Part shown: piece by piece, positions 20,410 through 31,519 of the stretch
Numbering within the stretch: position 1 is the first letter of the stretch
Layout of the letters: the number at the start of each line of letters is the position of its first letter
Assembly (NCBI GenBank): GCA_030068145.1
Contig: JAPJBO010000324.1
Span: 162,950-226,949 of the forward strand
Source of the DNA: Diplonema papillatum
Lineage: Eukaryota; Euglenozoa; Diplonemea; Diplonemida; Diplonemidae
Direction of reading: 5' to 3'
Length of the DNA stretch: 64,000 nt
Translations under genes and position numbers: made by a program
The notes under the pieces: model-generated
What the model was told of the DNA's origin: nothing
The model's database searches: none
The model's input: only the letters and a program-made list of their open reading frames with translations

Positions 20410-21610
20410 TTGTCGACAAAGAAAGAAAGAAAAGAACAGAAAAGAAGACTCTGCATTCCGCGAAGAAGGCTTGATGCTAGCATCAAACACATGTGAGGCA
20501 AGTAGCGCCTGAACACGAAACTAAGATTTTCTCCCCGAAAAAAGAAAAAAAAAAAAAAAAGAAAACAACAGCGGGCTCCGATTCCTCGTGGGTTCGTTTC
20601 TTTATTTATGGAGTCTTGCTCTCCTTTCTTTTTTTCTCTCCCTCACCCCTTTTTTCTACAGGACTTGATTCTAGTATTGGGCATGCTTGAGAGGCAGTTT
20701 TCTGCCTGAACATTGACCTAAGATCCCCCCTCCTGCCCTGACGACAACGAATCCTCGTTTCCTTTCGATTGCAAACCTGAATACGAACGAAACTCTTGCA
20801 CTCAAGACTCAGCGACAATCACCGTGCGGGTGTGCATACAACGTCATGCACGTCTAGAAGTAAGAGTCTGGCCGTTTAGAAGTTGCCATCTTGCCCTTGC
20901 TGAACCCGGCTTCAGATTCTATCACCATGACAATCCCTGGATGGCGGCAGGGTTACAAGCGCTCAGAGGGCGCTGCGAGTTTGACAGCAACTTTCGGTGT
21001 GCTTTCCCCAACCGAAACAACAAACAGAGTGAGTTTCTGCTCTTCGTATTGTCTGACGAGAACTGCCTAGAAGAAAGGGAAAAGTAAGAACACGTCTTTC
21101 TGATAGCACTAGCGCAAGGGAATGTTGAGTGACTGCCTTAACCCGGGGAAACGAGCTTGGACGAAGTCACCGCAAAACTTGAATTTTTCTTTGAACCAAC
21201 CACACCCTTAAGGCTGTGTGAAGTTCTCTAATCGACTTTCGTGGTGCATCAACTCCCTCAGTGAAACTGTGAGATGTGGAGGTTGAATTGTTCACCCACG
21301 AGTTGAGCCAGTTTAGACCGTCGTGAGACAGGTAAGAAGGCGGTTTCCTACTGGGAGGAAGAAGAAAGCTGGTGGTGAAGAGGCCGGCGGGGAGGCAAGG
21401 ATCAGCCTCCAACCGAAGCGGTGAGGGATCCACCAAGCCTAGCCGCGTGATCTTGGTCGACTCACCCAGCAAGGGGGAGAGCAGTCCCCAGCGATCCTGG
21501 TGCTCCAAGCTGCCCTCATTTCTTGTAGCCTAGGGCCCAGCTCAACAAAGTTGCTGTCGCTAGTACGCGCAAGCAAAAAAACACAGACAATCTCTTTCAC
21601 TCAGAAACGA
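20410..21610. other. Intergenic, no gene recognised
   Basis: Poly-A and poly-pyrimidine tracts near 20540 and 20630. Short frames only. Confidence 0.45.
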
Positions 21611-21614
21611 TTAC

Positions 21615-21840
21615 GAGACCCATGGGAAATGAGAGCGCGCTCTAAAATCAGTCGGATCGCCGGCAGTAGGCAACAAACGCACACGCAAGCACACGTACCG
21701 CCCCTACGGCAGATACGATACGCGACAATGGTCACCCGGAGACTTAAGAACCCGGATCTCTATGCGAACGTACACCCTAGTCTAGATAAAACGCCGAGAT
21801 CCGCTCGTGAACGCAGACCAATCCAAAGTTAGTCACCCAT
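21615..21840 (+). repeat. Dispersed repeat C
   Basis: GAGCGCGCTCTAAAATCAGT at the left, the CTACGGCAGATACGATACGC phrase in the middle, and CCGGAGACTTAAGAACCCGG further right match the copies at 23350 and 45017. Confidence 0.7.
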
Positions 21841-22009
21841 TACGGTGCCCGCGCAGAAGAAGCAGGGTACGTGAAAATAGCGGGAGCTCGTGCACCAGCA
21901 CACTGTTTGGTAGGACTTTGAAACAAAACAGTCTAAAACTCGGAGCGAACGTTCACACTAACAAACTCAGGTTTGAACACACTTTCACTAAAAAAAGAAA
22001 GGAAAACAA

Positions 22010-22262
22010 AAACACTCTAAAAAAAAAAACAAAACAAAAAAAAGTAAAGAAGTCAAATACAGAAAAGTAAAACCAACAAAGTAGCCTTCGATTGAAAAGG
22101 CCCTCTTCCCCGTCTCCTCTACCAGACAACAACAACACCAACAAAAAAAAGAAGAGAAAGAACCGACACAAAAATAAGTCTTTCCTTTTTTCAAAAAAGA
22201 AAAAAAAAAAAAAAAAAAAAAAGTAGCTAAATAAGAGAGAGCTAGAGAGAGAGAGAGAGGGA
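22010..22262 (+). repeat. A-rich tracts and (GA)n before cyclin 2
   Basis: Several long A-runs (22020-22050, 22200-22223) are followed by GAGAGAGAGAGAGAG at about 22240-22259, ending 50 bases before the cyclin ATG. (GA)n near a start can be a promoter element in many eukaryotes; here this is only a position-based guess. Confidence 0.5.
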
Positions 22263-22312
22263 AGGCCGCCTCGTTTATTTCGCTGTCAATTTTCTCCACC
22301 CGAACACCAACA

Positions 22313-25005
22313 ATGCGCGCCTCAAGGGCAGCCTCTTCGCGGTGCAGCACCAGCAGCGCAGGCAGTCTCGGCCCGAGCCCATCAGCGTCAGAGGAGTTGC
22401 AGTACATGGCGTGGGTTGCCACCGGACCGCAGAGGGAAACGTTCGAGGTATCTGAGGTGCAGAAGAATTTTATGTTCTGCCTCGCCTCGCGCTGCAGCAA
22501 GCTGGCGGTTCGCGAGGCGAACGAGGTCATCAGCCGGCGTCACTCCGCAGCCTGCTTCCAGAGCCAGTCGATCCCTCCCATGCCGCTTGAACAATACATT
22601 CGCACCCTTTGGGACATCTCGTTGCACTACGGCATGAACGACATCGACAACTCATGGAAGGCGACGTACATCCTCGTCAACAGGTTCGCCGAGAGGTTCC
22701 CGAAGTTCTTCACGCCTCTGACTGTGCACCGCGTCCTCCTCACGTGCTACGCTGTCGGCATGAAGCTCACCACAGACCGCAACTTGTCCAACACCGTTGT
22801 TGCCAAGTACGGCGGCGTCACATCGAACAACCTCCGCGACATGGAACTGGTCTTCCTCACGCTCCTCGAGTATGCCAGCTTTTCTTCACAGGAAACAGGA
22901 AGAACAAAACCCGCAGTAGACAGACCGTCCGTACTGCGGCACCCTGCTGGGAGGGCCTACTGTAGGTGCCGAAACCGCAGCCAAACGACGACCGATATAC
23001 GGGGACTTTAAAAGCCCGGTGTTTCTAGCGAGCTTACGCTCCAAAAACTGTTCTGAAGTGCATCCAATTCAGAAAACCACCGTGCTGGTCGTACTGGTGG
23101 TGCTGGTAGTGCTGGTAAGTGCTCGGAAACTCGATTTCTCGTAGAAACCCTGTCGTAGACAGCCTTTCGTTGACCGCACTACCCCGAACCCGAATCCTGG
23201 ACGTGGTTTCAGGTGGAAAATTTGGCGAATGATCATGATCAGAAGGTCCTGGGCGGTTTAGTTTCCTCACACGTTGCCGATGGCTAAAACAAAAACTTTG
23301 ATTCGTGAACTCGGTGTCGGTCGCAACAACTCCGGAAATTACGAGACCGATGGGTAATGAGAGCACGCTCTAAAACAAGTCGAATAGTCGGCAATAGGTA
23401 CCAAATGCATGCAAGCACACGTACTGCCCCTACCGCAGATACGATACGCAGACTAGTATACGATACCTTGAAGGAACATTTACGACAATGGTCATCCAGA
23501 GACTTACAACCCCGGAGGGATCTTGCTCGAAGAGAACCCATTTAACAACGGTCATACGGAGACCCTAACATCTCGGAATCTCAAGCGAACTTTAACCAGC
23601 CTACTAGCTTGGGGGGGGTCAGCTGGTCGCCAGACCAGAGTTGGTCTGGAAACTGGTCTGGATCAAAAAAAAAAAAAAAATCTCAGCTATTATTATTTTC
23701 TTAATAGTACATCTGTACTGACGGGAACATTTCCGGAACAACGGTTGCACATGAAAGAGAAATTCGTTAACTCTAGAAAACGAAGCCAACGAAAAAGTGC
23801 TAATACAGGGAAACCCCCCCCCAGAGAGGTTTATACCCTGTACACGCGAAGAACAAGAAACTTTTGCCTTATCATTTTCATCACCTTTGGTCAGTTGATG
23901 CTGATCGTCCGTTGCTTCGTTTATCAGTGCAAGCCCCAACTCCGGAAATGCTCCCTGAGGAACCGGCTACCCACAGTGTACTACACACTGTGAACTACGG
24001 CGGAAAAAGTGGTCGGATGCTCGTTTAGGCTGAAATAATGGCTGCAGAATGCGAAAACATGGCAAAACCACCTCCACAAGCCAATTCCTAGGCAATTCCT
24101 AATGGAAAAACACCAAAAACCCAAACTGCAGCCACAAAAAACAGCCCGACTAGGACACAACCGCAAACGGAACCCAAAAACAATCGGAAACCCCAGGAAA
24201 GTTTGTTCCACACCGGTGTGGGTTCATAAAACGCCTGCAAAATGTGTCGCCAAACCGCCGGGACCCTGAAAGGACCCTGAAAGGACCCTGAAAGACCCCT
24301 GTTTTTCGGAAAAAAGGGGGGCCCCCAGCAGCTCAAAACCAGAAACCTACCACTTGCTGACTTTAACTCTAAAAAAAAAAAAAATAGTATGGCGCTTTCT
24401 TTTGTTTGTGCGCACTAGCGGAAACTCACCTGCTTTGGTAAGTTTCATGTAGTACGCTGCCAACTACTAATTTTTAGTACCAACAATGCATTGTTAACAC
24501 AAAAAGTAGAACGTGGGGGGCCCAAGACTACACTCCACGAAGGAATTTACTTGGTGTCGGTCACAAACAGTCCCGGACATGGCTAGCCATATCCCATAAC
24601 GAAAAGCGTGCACTAAATATACAACCCGTAACCACATAGCCCTTTCTTGCTCTAAGAGAACACAAATAACGCTACAACCCGTTCATGAACGGTCACACGG
24701 AGACCCTAAACCCCGGAATTTCAAGCGAACTTTAACTCTAAAAAAAAGAAAAACGCACACCGCGCAGCTTCGAAGTGAACGTGTCTCGCCAGGACTACAT
24801 CTGCGCCCTGAAGGAAATCGCGGAAGAGTGTGGGTCGACGACGACGTCGCTGCCGCCGCAGCTCACCGGCCTGCCGGCCACAATGCTCGTCTGCCCGCGC
24901 TCGAAGAGCCTCCCGGTCGCCGCTTCGCCCCCGATGACTGTGACGTCTCCGCACACTGCCTACCGACGCCTGTCACACGCACTGCACTTTTCCCATACCG
25001 CATGA
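22313..25005 (+). CDS. PHO80-like (P/U-type) cyclin 2, two exons
   Basis: Exons are 22313-22869 and 24768-25005, giving 264 residues. The frame is restored exactly by removing a GT-AG intron, and the junction recreates LTLLDFEVNVSRQDY, matching the conserved LDF..VS end of the cyclin box. Exon 1 has a Ser-rich leader (1-30), then the box: PLEQYIRTLWDISLHYG, ATYILVNRF, LTVHRVLLTCYAVGMKL and KYGGVTSNNLRDMELVFL. Exon 2 supplies the last helix and a Pro/Thr/Ser-rich tail to TGA at 25003-25005. Such cyclins activate PHO85-like CDKs. The ATG has a good context (CCAACAATG) after a pyrimidine-containing leader. If unspliced, the protein would read 40 or more foreign residues and lose the end of the box. 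It is related to cyclin 1 (9757) but diverged and differently structured, so this is not a recent tandem pair. Confidence 0.88.
23350..23610 (+). repeat. Dispersed repeat C
   Basis: GAGCACGCTCTAAAACAAGT at the left and AACATCTCGGAATCTCAAGC with GAACTTTAACC at the right. The middle has TACCGCAGATACGATACGC. Confidence 0.75.
23697..23955 (+). mobile_element. MITE with GGGAACATTTCCGGA ends
   Basis: GGGAACATTTCCGGA at the left is the complement of TCCGGAAATGCTCCC at the right. Two further near-complete copies (44767 and 53205) share the whole interior, including CCCCCCAGAGAGG and TGATGCTGATCGTCCG. The element is about 245-260 bp and non-coding, and the left end carries the small palindrome GTACATCTGTAC. 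Confidence 0.82.
24003..24350 (+). repeat. Diverged unit of the 294-bp satellite
   Basis: AAAAAGTGGTCGGATGCT, AGAATGCGAAAAC, AAACAGCCCGACTAGG and AAAACCAGAAACCTA occur in the same order as in the array at 1800-2745, with much divergence. AAAGGACCCTG is repeated three times near 24270. Confidence 0.65.
24395..24500 (-). repeat. Dispersed repeat G, inverted
   Basis: GTGCGCACTAGCGGAAACTC and GCTGCCAACTACTAATTTTT match the copies at 5785 and 39110 in the opposite direction. Confidence 0.7.
24590..24745 (+). repeat. Dispersed repeat C at the intron 3' end
   Basis: CCCTTTCTTGCTCTAAGAG, GGTCACACGGAGACCCTAAA and AAGCGAACTTTAACTCTAAA. The same block recurs at 30085-30180, 30890-30985 and 31415-31508. 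Confidence 0.75.
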
Positions 25006-25540
25006 ACAGCTTCCCCCTCAAAAAAAAGAGCTTGCCATTCTCTTCAAGTAGTGGGCGGCATGAGGACGCAACGCCTGCGACCTTAGATTTCTATAGGGGG
25101 TCTTTTGCGTCACTGAAAAACGCAAAAAAAAAGGCATGCCCTCCGGACCCCCCCTTTTGTGTCAAAGGGGTAGGCCTGGTCGATAGACGTGTGTGTAGTG
25201 CGGGGTCGAACGCTGTGGCGCAAAAGCCCTGTTCAGAGCGTGGAATTTGGCTCCATATAAATAAACGGGGGAAAAAGAAAAGAAACGACCCACCAATGCA
25301 ACCTTCCGCCGGGGGAGATAAAAAACCCTGCCTCAAAATGCGACGTCCTGTCGTTGCGAGGGGGAGAAAGAGAAACCGCGCACAGTAGAGACAACCTGCC
25401 AAGAAGAAGGAAGCCGCCCCCCTGGGTGGGCCAATCTCGCCTTACGGGTGAAAATGAAGGCAGTTTTCCTCCATTTGCCCGGGAAAAACCCCTCCAGGAG
25501 GCCGGCCTTTCGAGTCTTGAACCGACGACCCCCCCTCCTA
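25006..25540. other. 3' flank of cyclin 2
   Basis: Presumed 3' UTR and spacer. No repeat family or gene recognised; frames here are short shadows. Confidence 0.45.
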
Positions 25541-28500
25541 ACACGGAATGAAAACGATAGTTAAAAAAAACGATCATTCTCCAAAGTGAAATATCATCGT
25601 TTTTTATTGTTTTGAAAAAACGATCGTTTTTTTTTCTTCAGTTTTTCCTGTTGAAATTAGTCAGAAGTGTCCATTTATTGTGTAGTAGTTGGCTTCGGTG
25701 GGCGGGGATTCAGCTACCTCGTAGCCTTTCATGTCGGAATCGGGTGAGCTGTTGCTCCAGTATTGACAGCAATCTGCCAAGCGTTGTCAGCTATCCCCGA
25801 CACGCTGATGAATCTCTAGCAGCCCACTAAGCATGCAAATCTCTAACTGAGCACTGGAACACACCAGTGGCTTGCTGACAAAGAAAAATAAAGAAAGTCC
25901 ACTGATCCTGATATGACAAGAAACATGTGAAAAGAAAAGGAGAACCAGATTATTCTTGGGTTGGCCGGTTCTGGCAGTTGCAAACAGCAATTACAAGCCT
26001 GCGAACGCATTCAAGGATTGACAGTACCCAGTGACTATGGCATCTGTGCCGCCGTAATGCTCGTCGTAAATGTCACTTTCCTGGGGTTCATAGAATCCGG
26101 CCTTGATTTTGCCTTTGTGCTTTTGGGTTACATCCTTGTTTGCCGCATGAATTGTTGTGACAGTCTCACTTGCCGCACTTAGTCGTTCTCTTCCAGCAAG
26201 GACCCTCCCACAAAGGCTAAAAAATGAATCACACTCTGTTGCTACTGGGGAAAGAGCAAGGATTGCCAAGACGTGTCGCATTTTCGTGGCACCGCCACCA
26301 TGCTTCAGCTCTTGTTTTCGGTGAGAGGTTTTTGGCTTCTTCGATGTATGCATCGTGTTCGTCATCTGTGATGGGCAGCTTCAATAGCATTCTCATCTCA
26401 CTTGCTGTGAGAAGGCTCTTTGTTGCACGCATTAGCTTGGCAGAGGCCGGGTTCAGCTGCCTCATGGCCTTCCACTGGTAATAGGAACACACTTCGGAAG
26501 CGGGTGAGTTACTGCCCCAGTACGTGTTGACAGCAGCTTCTAACAGCCCACTGAGCGGGTTCGTACCCTTCTCGTGCATCAGCTGTGCAGTGCTTGCCAG
26601 TTCGGAGAGATCACCAAACACCTCGGTACACATCATAGAGCGTTTGTGTCCGTCTGCATATTTGATCAACAGACCTCGCATAGGCTCCGTGGCTTCTATC
26701 ATCTGATCAAGTACCTTCTCAATCCCTTCTTTCTTGTGATCACGCAAGATGACGCAAAGATCAATGAGCGACTTCGGAGCTGCCTTGCTGCTGCGGAGTT
26801 CACTGGCGGCAATGCATTCACTCGAGCTCGCAAGTGCTTGTAAATATCCAACCTGTGCCGGTACTTCGTATCGGACAACAGCGGACACCGCTGAGGTGGT
26901 GCAGCTTCGGCAGATCGCTGGTCACTTGCAATGGTCTTGTGCAGTTTTGAAATGCAGTCCGAGAGTTCTTCTACATTGCTCGCTGCATTGACCGCAGTGA
27001 GGTCCTGCGCCTTTGCCATGTTGCACACACGAGTTTTGTATTCGTTGAGGATGTAATCCGCTTCTGCCCTCGTCATTGCGCCAAAGCTCTTAAGCTCGCT
27101 CACCAGTTCATCGAGGCCGCTTACCTTCGTCTGAGAGACCAAGACACGCTGTACCTCTACCCACCGTGCAGCACGAAAGCCGTTCAGCTCCCCGAAGAGG
27201 AGATTGTCGATCAAACTCGCAACTCGTAGAGCTGGGTCGCCCGACTCTTTTGCAAAGGTTTCAAATTTCTCCCCCATATTGTGAATAAGATGAGCCACGC
27301 AGGAAACCAGTAGAGCTCCGAATTTTTCTGCAATTAAACGCGACGCCGCTCCGTCTGCTCCTCCCCGATCAGCGCGAACAAATGTCGGTATCACGATGCC
27401 CAGCTTGCTAATATGAACCTCAATAGCCTTAGTCAGCTCATCGCTGTCCCAAGACTTGCCATCTTCTCGGACAAGTGGCGGCAACGCAAACGTCCCGCTT
27501 AGGCATGATGCCATGAGCGCCTTAGCTGGCTGTGCACCCAACTTACCACCATCAAAGGCCAAAGACCACAAAGCGCCATTGAGCTTGCTTTTGATTGTCT
27601 CCATCGCAGCTGTTGTCAGCGCCTTTTCCCTCTTCTGCACGATGCCTCCCACGTCAACGTCGCTTGCGGGAATCCTCATCCCCCTCAGCACCTGCAGGAT
27701 GCTGCTTAGTGTTGTGGGGGAGACCCCGGTGTAGAGACAAGCTTCAGTGCAGCGCTCCTCGAAGAGGCTGCTCTCAGAGAAGAATGGCAGTAGAGACGCC
27801 GTGCTCTTTTTCTCATCCTTTTCCGCCTTCATGCGCTTGATGTGCCTTGGTCCAAGGTGGGTAAGGTAGTCGCTTTTTTGCGTCCCAGGATGCCACACCC
27901 TCTTGCAGTACACGCACCCAATCACTTTCTGCTCACCTTCCCATTCAAGGATTAAAGAAGCGTGACCCTCCCAACCAGCCGTCTCCTTCAGCGCAACCAC
28001 TCTCAAGTCCGGGAAGCTAGTGGCGTAGCCTAAAACCTTTGCTGACAGCTCCTCGAGGTGCTTCTTCTTCTCTTTCGGCTTGCTCTGCTCGTTGCTGTCT
28101 GTTCTGGTTGCCTTGCGTCTGGACTCGTCCTCAACACTTGCTGCTAGCTTGCGCTTCTCAGCTGTGGCTTCTCCTGCAGGACGCCCTCGGCCGCGCTCCT
28201 GTGCTGTGGCTTGTGGCAATTCCTGACCAAGCCGACGAATCTCTGCTATTCCCAGCTTCTTGACCAATTCATCCTTCGAGCCCTTCCAGGTTTTTGTAAT
28301 GACACCTTCCTCCTCCCCCTGTTCTCGCACTTTCTTCTTCGTCAACTTTGCGTACTTCTTGATGATCGACTTGAGTTTTGACTCCTCCACCTGAGACAAT
28401 GATTCCTGCTTCGACTCCGGCGAACTGTCTGATGAATCGTCCGACGAGGTTGAACTGCTGTCGCATGATAGAGGCTTCTTCAATGACATTTCTGATGCCC

Positions 28501-28841
28501 TCCCTCGACCCCGTTCTCTGTTCGATCATGGTGTCATAGCGTCACAGTAGCTGTGACGTGATACACATCAAACATCGGACTACTTGACACTTCGCTCTCG
28601 ACGTTATCAGCACCATGAAGACCTAGGAGGCAGCCCAGTATGGCAGCCCACGGTCGCTGCACCGCTGGTCAAGTTGCGAAGACATTAATACTACGATATA
28701 ATCGAACGAAGGTCCTACTACAGGAAGCTACTGCACTGGGCAAATGCCTATGGAAAAAAAACGATCGTTTTTTTTTTCACGATCGTTTTTTTGCAGGCCA
28801 AAATCACGAGTTCTCGTAAACGATCGTTTCCAATCCGTGTT
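25541..28841. mobile_element. DNA transposon with AACGATCGTT-rich ends
   Basis: ACACGGAATGAAAACGAT at the left matches the complement of the right end ATCGTTTCCAATCCGTGT with a few mismatches. Both ends carry several AACGATCGTT palindromes inside about 90 bp (for example 25616-25625 and 28760-28769). The interior is filled by one transposase frame. No target duplication could be identified, so the outer limits are approximate. The single frameshift in the transposase suggests a recently lost autonomous element. Confidence 0.7.
26229..28489 (-). CDS. BED-finger, hAT-like transposase with one frameshift
   Basis: The frame opens with ATG at 28487-28489 and runs 560 or so codons, then continues in another frame from about 26815 to 26229, for roughly 750 residues in all. 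Residues 1-150 are Ser- then Lys/Glu-rich with a likely nuclear signal (PKEKKKH). A BED-like finger follows (CVYCKRVWHPGTQ then HLGPRHIK). The core has SLAFDGGKLG, FVRADRGGADGAASRL and LLVSCVAHLIHNMGEKF, the order of DUF659/RNase-H-like hAT transposases, and LNGFRAARWVEVQ. The C-terminal part (YYQWKAMRQLNPASAKL) is less typical of hAT dimerisation domains, so the exact superfamily is uncertain. The frame change lies near GCGGCAATGCATTC (26808-26821). Confidence 0.75.
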
Positions 28842-29076
28842 CTTCATCCCTCAAAACCAGCGCCAATAACAACGACCCCCCCCTCCCATACGATACCAAC
28901 CCCGACCTCTCCAAACCTGTTGCGTACTGTCATTCTGTGACAAGTACGCCAAAAAAAAAAGTACGTTCGATGTCCCAGCGCTACTACGCCGGGGCTTCCC
29001 CGATATCAAGGGAGACGTACTTGGCATCCATCGCGCCCACGGTTTTGGCCAGCATCGGGCCGGTGGTTATTGTTGC
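28842..29076. other. Spacer right of the transposon
   Basis: Nothing recognised apart from short C- and A-runs. Confidence 0.4.
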
Positions 29077-29088
29077 TTCGTTCAGACC

Positions 29089-29374
29089 GTGTACCAAAGA
29101 GAGCCTGCTACACGGGAGCCAAGCTTCACGTGTAGGGCGGTACTGCAGAGCCACGGGCCTGCGGGTCAAGTGGCTACCGGTTTCCCAAACAAAGCATCAA
29201 GGCGTGGCGCACTTTGGGGCTTGGCGCTTGCGCTGACCACGAGCTCGTCGAGACGGTCAGCCGCAGGGCAGAGCGGACGGGGTTGTGGCACTGTGCTGCC
29301 TCCGACTCAAGCTTTGCAAGCTGTGGTTGACCGTCACGTTCCTGGACCAGGAGCGGCCTTTTCCTTCTTCTTCT
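29089..29374 (+). mobile_element. SINE, full copy with 12-bp target duplication
   Basis: TTCGTTCAGACC flanks the element at 29077-29088 and 29375-29386. It starts at GTGTACCAAAGAGAGCCTG and ends GAGCGGCCTTTTCC(TTC)n. This is one of the cleanest copies and defines both ends of the family. Confidence 0.9.
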
Positions 29375-29389
29375 TTCGTTCAGACCAAC

Positions 29390-30080
29390 GGAACTCCTTC
29401 AGGGACAGCTCGCATGAGTGTGGGAAGAATAAGCGAACACCAACCAAAAGAAGTGTAATTCCAGGAACCTCCCCATCCACTCAACTTCCCGTGGGAATCC
29501 CATTTGGTGTCGCGAAGCAATGTGCCGATACGGCTACATACAGTTCACCAGGGTGATCCCACAGCAGAAGGGAAGCGATGCTCTGCACGCCCAACAACAC
29601 TCTACGCGCCTCCCCGGACCATCAACCACCCAAAATAAATAAAACAACAAACACTGCAATAGCACCATCCCCCCGCCCCCCGCCGCCTGTTATGAGAAAA
29701 TTGAGCGGCCATGGTGATTTCGGATAAACGACAACCTGTTGCTTCGTGCCGTAAAGTCGTAAGAGAGGTGCCCTCTTCTTATAAAAAGAACTGCGTCGCC
29801 CCAGCTCGGAGCCAGGTTAAGTTCTCAAGTTGTCCCCCCCCACCCCCCAATTCAGTGTTATAAAACCTGAAGTTCTCCCCTGGATTCGCGCCGCCCGGGT
29901 CCTTCCACCTTTTCTCTCCAGCGAACGAGAAGGTTGCGTGATCGGACTCCGACGGCTGCGCCCACACGAGATGAAAGAAGACTGTTGTGGGGGGGGGGTG
30001 GGGAGAGAAACAAAAAAAATCAGTAACCGGTTATGCATGGATGCTGGGCCACACAGGAAATGCATCGCACGACACGCAAA
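29390..30080. other. Intergenic, no gene recognised
   Basis: C-runs and G-runs near 29836 and 29990; no repeat family recognised. Confidence 0.4.
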
Positions 30081-30084
30081 AAGT

Positions 30085-30182
30085 AACCATAGCCCTTTCT
30101 TGCTCTAAGAGAACCCATTTATCAACGGTCACACGGAGACCCTAAAACCCCCGGAATTTCAAGCGAACTTTAACTCTAAAAA
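30085..30182 (+). repeat. Dispersed repeat C
   Basis: GCCCTTTCTTGCTCTAAGAG to GCGAACTTTAACTCTAAAAA, nearly identical to the copy ending the cyclin 2 intron. Confidence 0.8.
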
Positions 30183-30619
30183 AAGGCGCAACAAAGAGTG
30201 ATGAGTGGAGCTGACTCAGGGCCGCGTTGACTGCGAGGGCTTTCAATTTGTCACGGATAACAAGTGTTCAGCGGGTTCACATGTTCTGTTAAAATCTCTC
30301 GCATGTTGGTAGTATGAAATTTGAGTTCTACGTACTTTCCGCCGGAAAATTGTGTTGTACAACCAGTTCTTACTGTACCATCATCGGGGTATTGGCGGGT
30401 AAAGAGCCGATGTCAGAGCTGGTACTGAAACAGCACCACACACACACACAGCGACACTCACACAAAAACAAAAAAAAAAAAAAACAATGACAACAACAGC
30501 AACAACAACACCAAACAACAACAACTGCCCACTCTTTCTTCTTTTAAATCCAGGAGTTGATGAAAAGAGGACGTGTCGTCCGTTCCTTTCAAGCTCAACC
30601 CTCTTCATCCTGACCACGT

Positions 30620-30690
30620 CTATCCTTTTGTGATTTTCTAGTACATTTGGGAACATTTCCGGAGCAGGCGGTTAAACGAAGCCAACAACG
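30620..30690 (+). mobile_element. Fragment of the GGGAACATTTCCGGA MITE
   Basis: CTAGTACATTTGGGAACATT then TCCGGAGCAGGCGGTTAAAC, left end only. Confidence 0.5.
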
Positions 30691-30779
30691 CAAAATGTTA
30701 GTGCAGCTCCCATAAATTGTTTTCATATCGTAGCACGATACAATTGCGCCGTAGTTACAGAGAACTCTTGCGAAAAACC

Positions 30780-30990
30780 CCTGTAGAACGTGGGGGGCCC
30801 AAGACTACACTCCACGAAGGAATGCACTTCACAAACAGTCCCAGACATGGCTAGCCATAACCCATAACGAAAGCGTGCACCAAATATACAACCCGTAACT
30901 ATATAGCCCTTTCTTGCTCTAAGAGAACCCATTCATGAACGGCCACACGGAGACCCTAAAACTCCGGAATCTCAAGCGAACTTTAACTCT
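30780..30990 (+). repeat. Dispersed repeat C with upstream extension
   Basis: GTAGAACGTGGGGGGCCCAA and GACTACACTCCACGAAGGAA are shared with 24505-24545, and the ACATGGCTAGCCATA phrase with 24580. The family C core follows. The family therefore extends about 110 bases further 5' in these two copies. Confidence 0.75.
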
Positions 30991-31414
30991 GGAAAAGTAA
31001 GCCGAATAGTCGGCAAGAGGCGACACTGCTACGCGCACCACTGTTACACCACAGATACGAGATGCATATTCGTATACGATACCTTTACAGGAACTCTTTT
31101 GACGCTGGTCAATTGAAACCACCGGGTTCTCAAGAAAACTTTCACTGTAAAAACGTATGAAAATCACACGGGATTCTAACGACACCTGAGTTTCAAGTGA
31201 CCTTTCATTGTCGCAGAAGTTCGTCTCTTTGCGATCTAATAATTCCACCTCTGGCGTAGGAGTACGTACGCCGTATTGATCATTATCGTCCTTGACTTCG
31301 TTTATCAGAAGCAGCCGCCACCTCTGGAAATGTTACCGCAAGCAAATGATATGACATGCTGTTTGAAGCTCTCTCTCCGAATACCCTGTGTTCGGAGGCA
31401 GTTTCGACAAAACC

Positions 31415-31510
31415 CATACAGCCCTTTCTTGCTCTAAGAGAACCCATTCATGAACGGTCACACAGAGACCCTAAAACCCCCGGAATTTCAAGCGAACTTT
31501 GACTCTAAAA
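31415..31510 (+). repeat. Dispersed repeat C
   Basis: CAGCCCTTTCTTGCTCTAAG to AGCGAACTTTGACTCTAAAA. Confidence 0.8.
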
Positions 31511-31519
31511 AGAGGGCGT

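Larger units (their letters stand above)
22870..24767 (+). other. Spliceosomal intron of cyclin 2, 1898 bp, built from repeats
   Basis: Donor GTATGC at 22870 and acceptor CGCGCAG ending at 24767, phase 2. The interior is almost wholly repeats: family C pieces at both ends, a MITE (23697-23955), a relic of the 294-bp satellite (24003-24350) and an inverted family G copy. The last family C copy ends only about 20 bases before the acceptor, and its TTTAACTCTAAAA lies where a branch point is expected. Confidence 0.85.

Noticed and set aside
24400-24500. A gene on the minus strand starting in the TGAGTTTCCGC region
   Set aside because: It is an inverted copy of dispersed repeat G inside the intron.
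22876-24770. CAGCTT direct repeat at both edges of the cyclin 2 interruption, as a transposon target duplication
   Set aside because: The GT-AG intron (22870-24767) restores the frame and the conserved LDF motif, and explains the boundary better.
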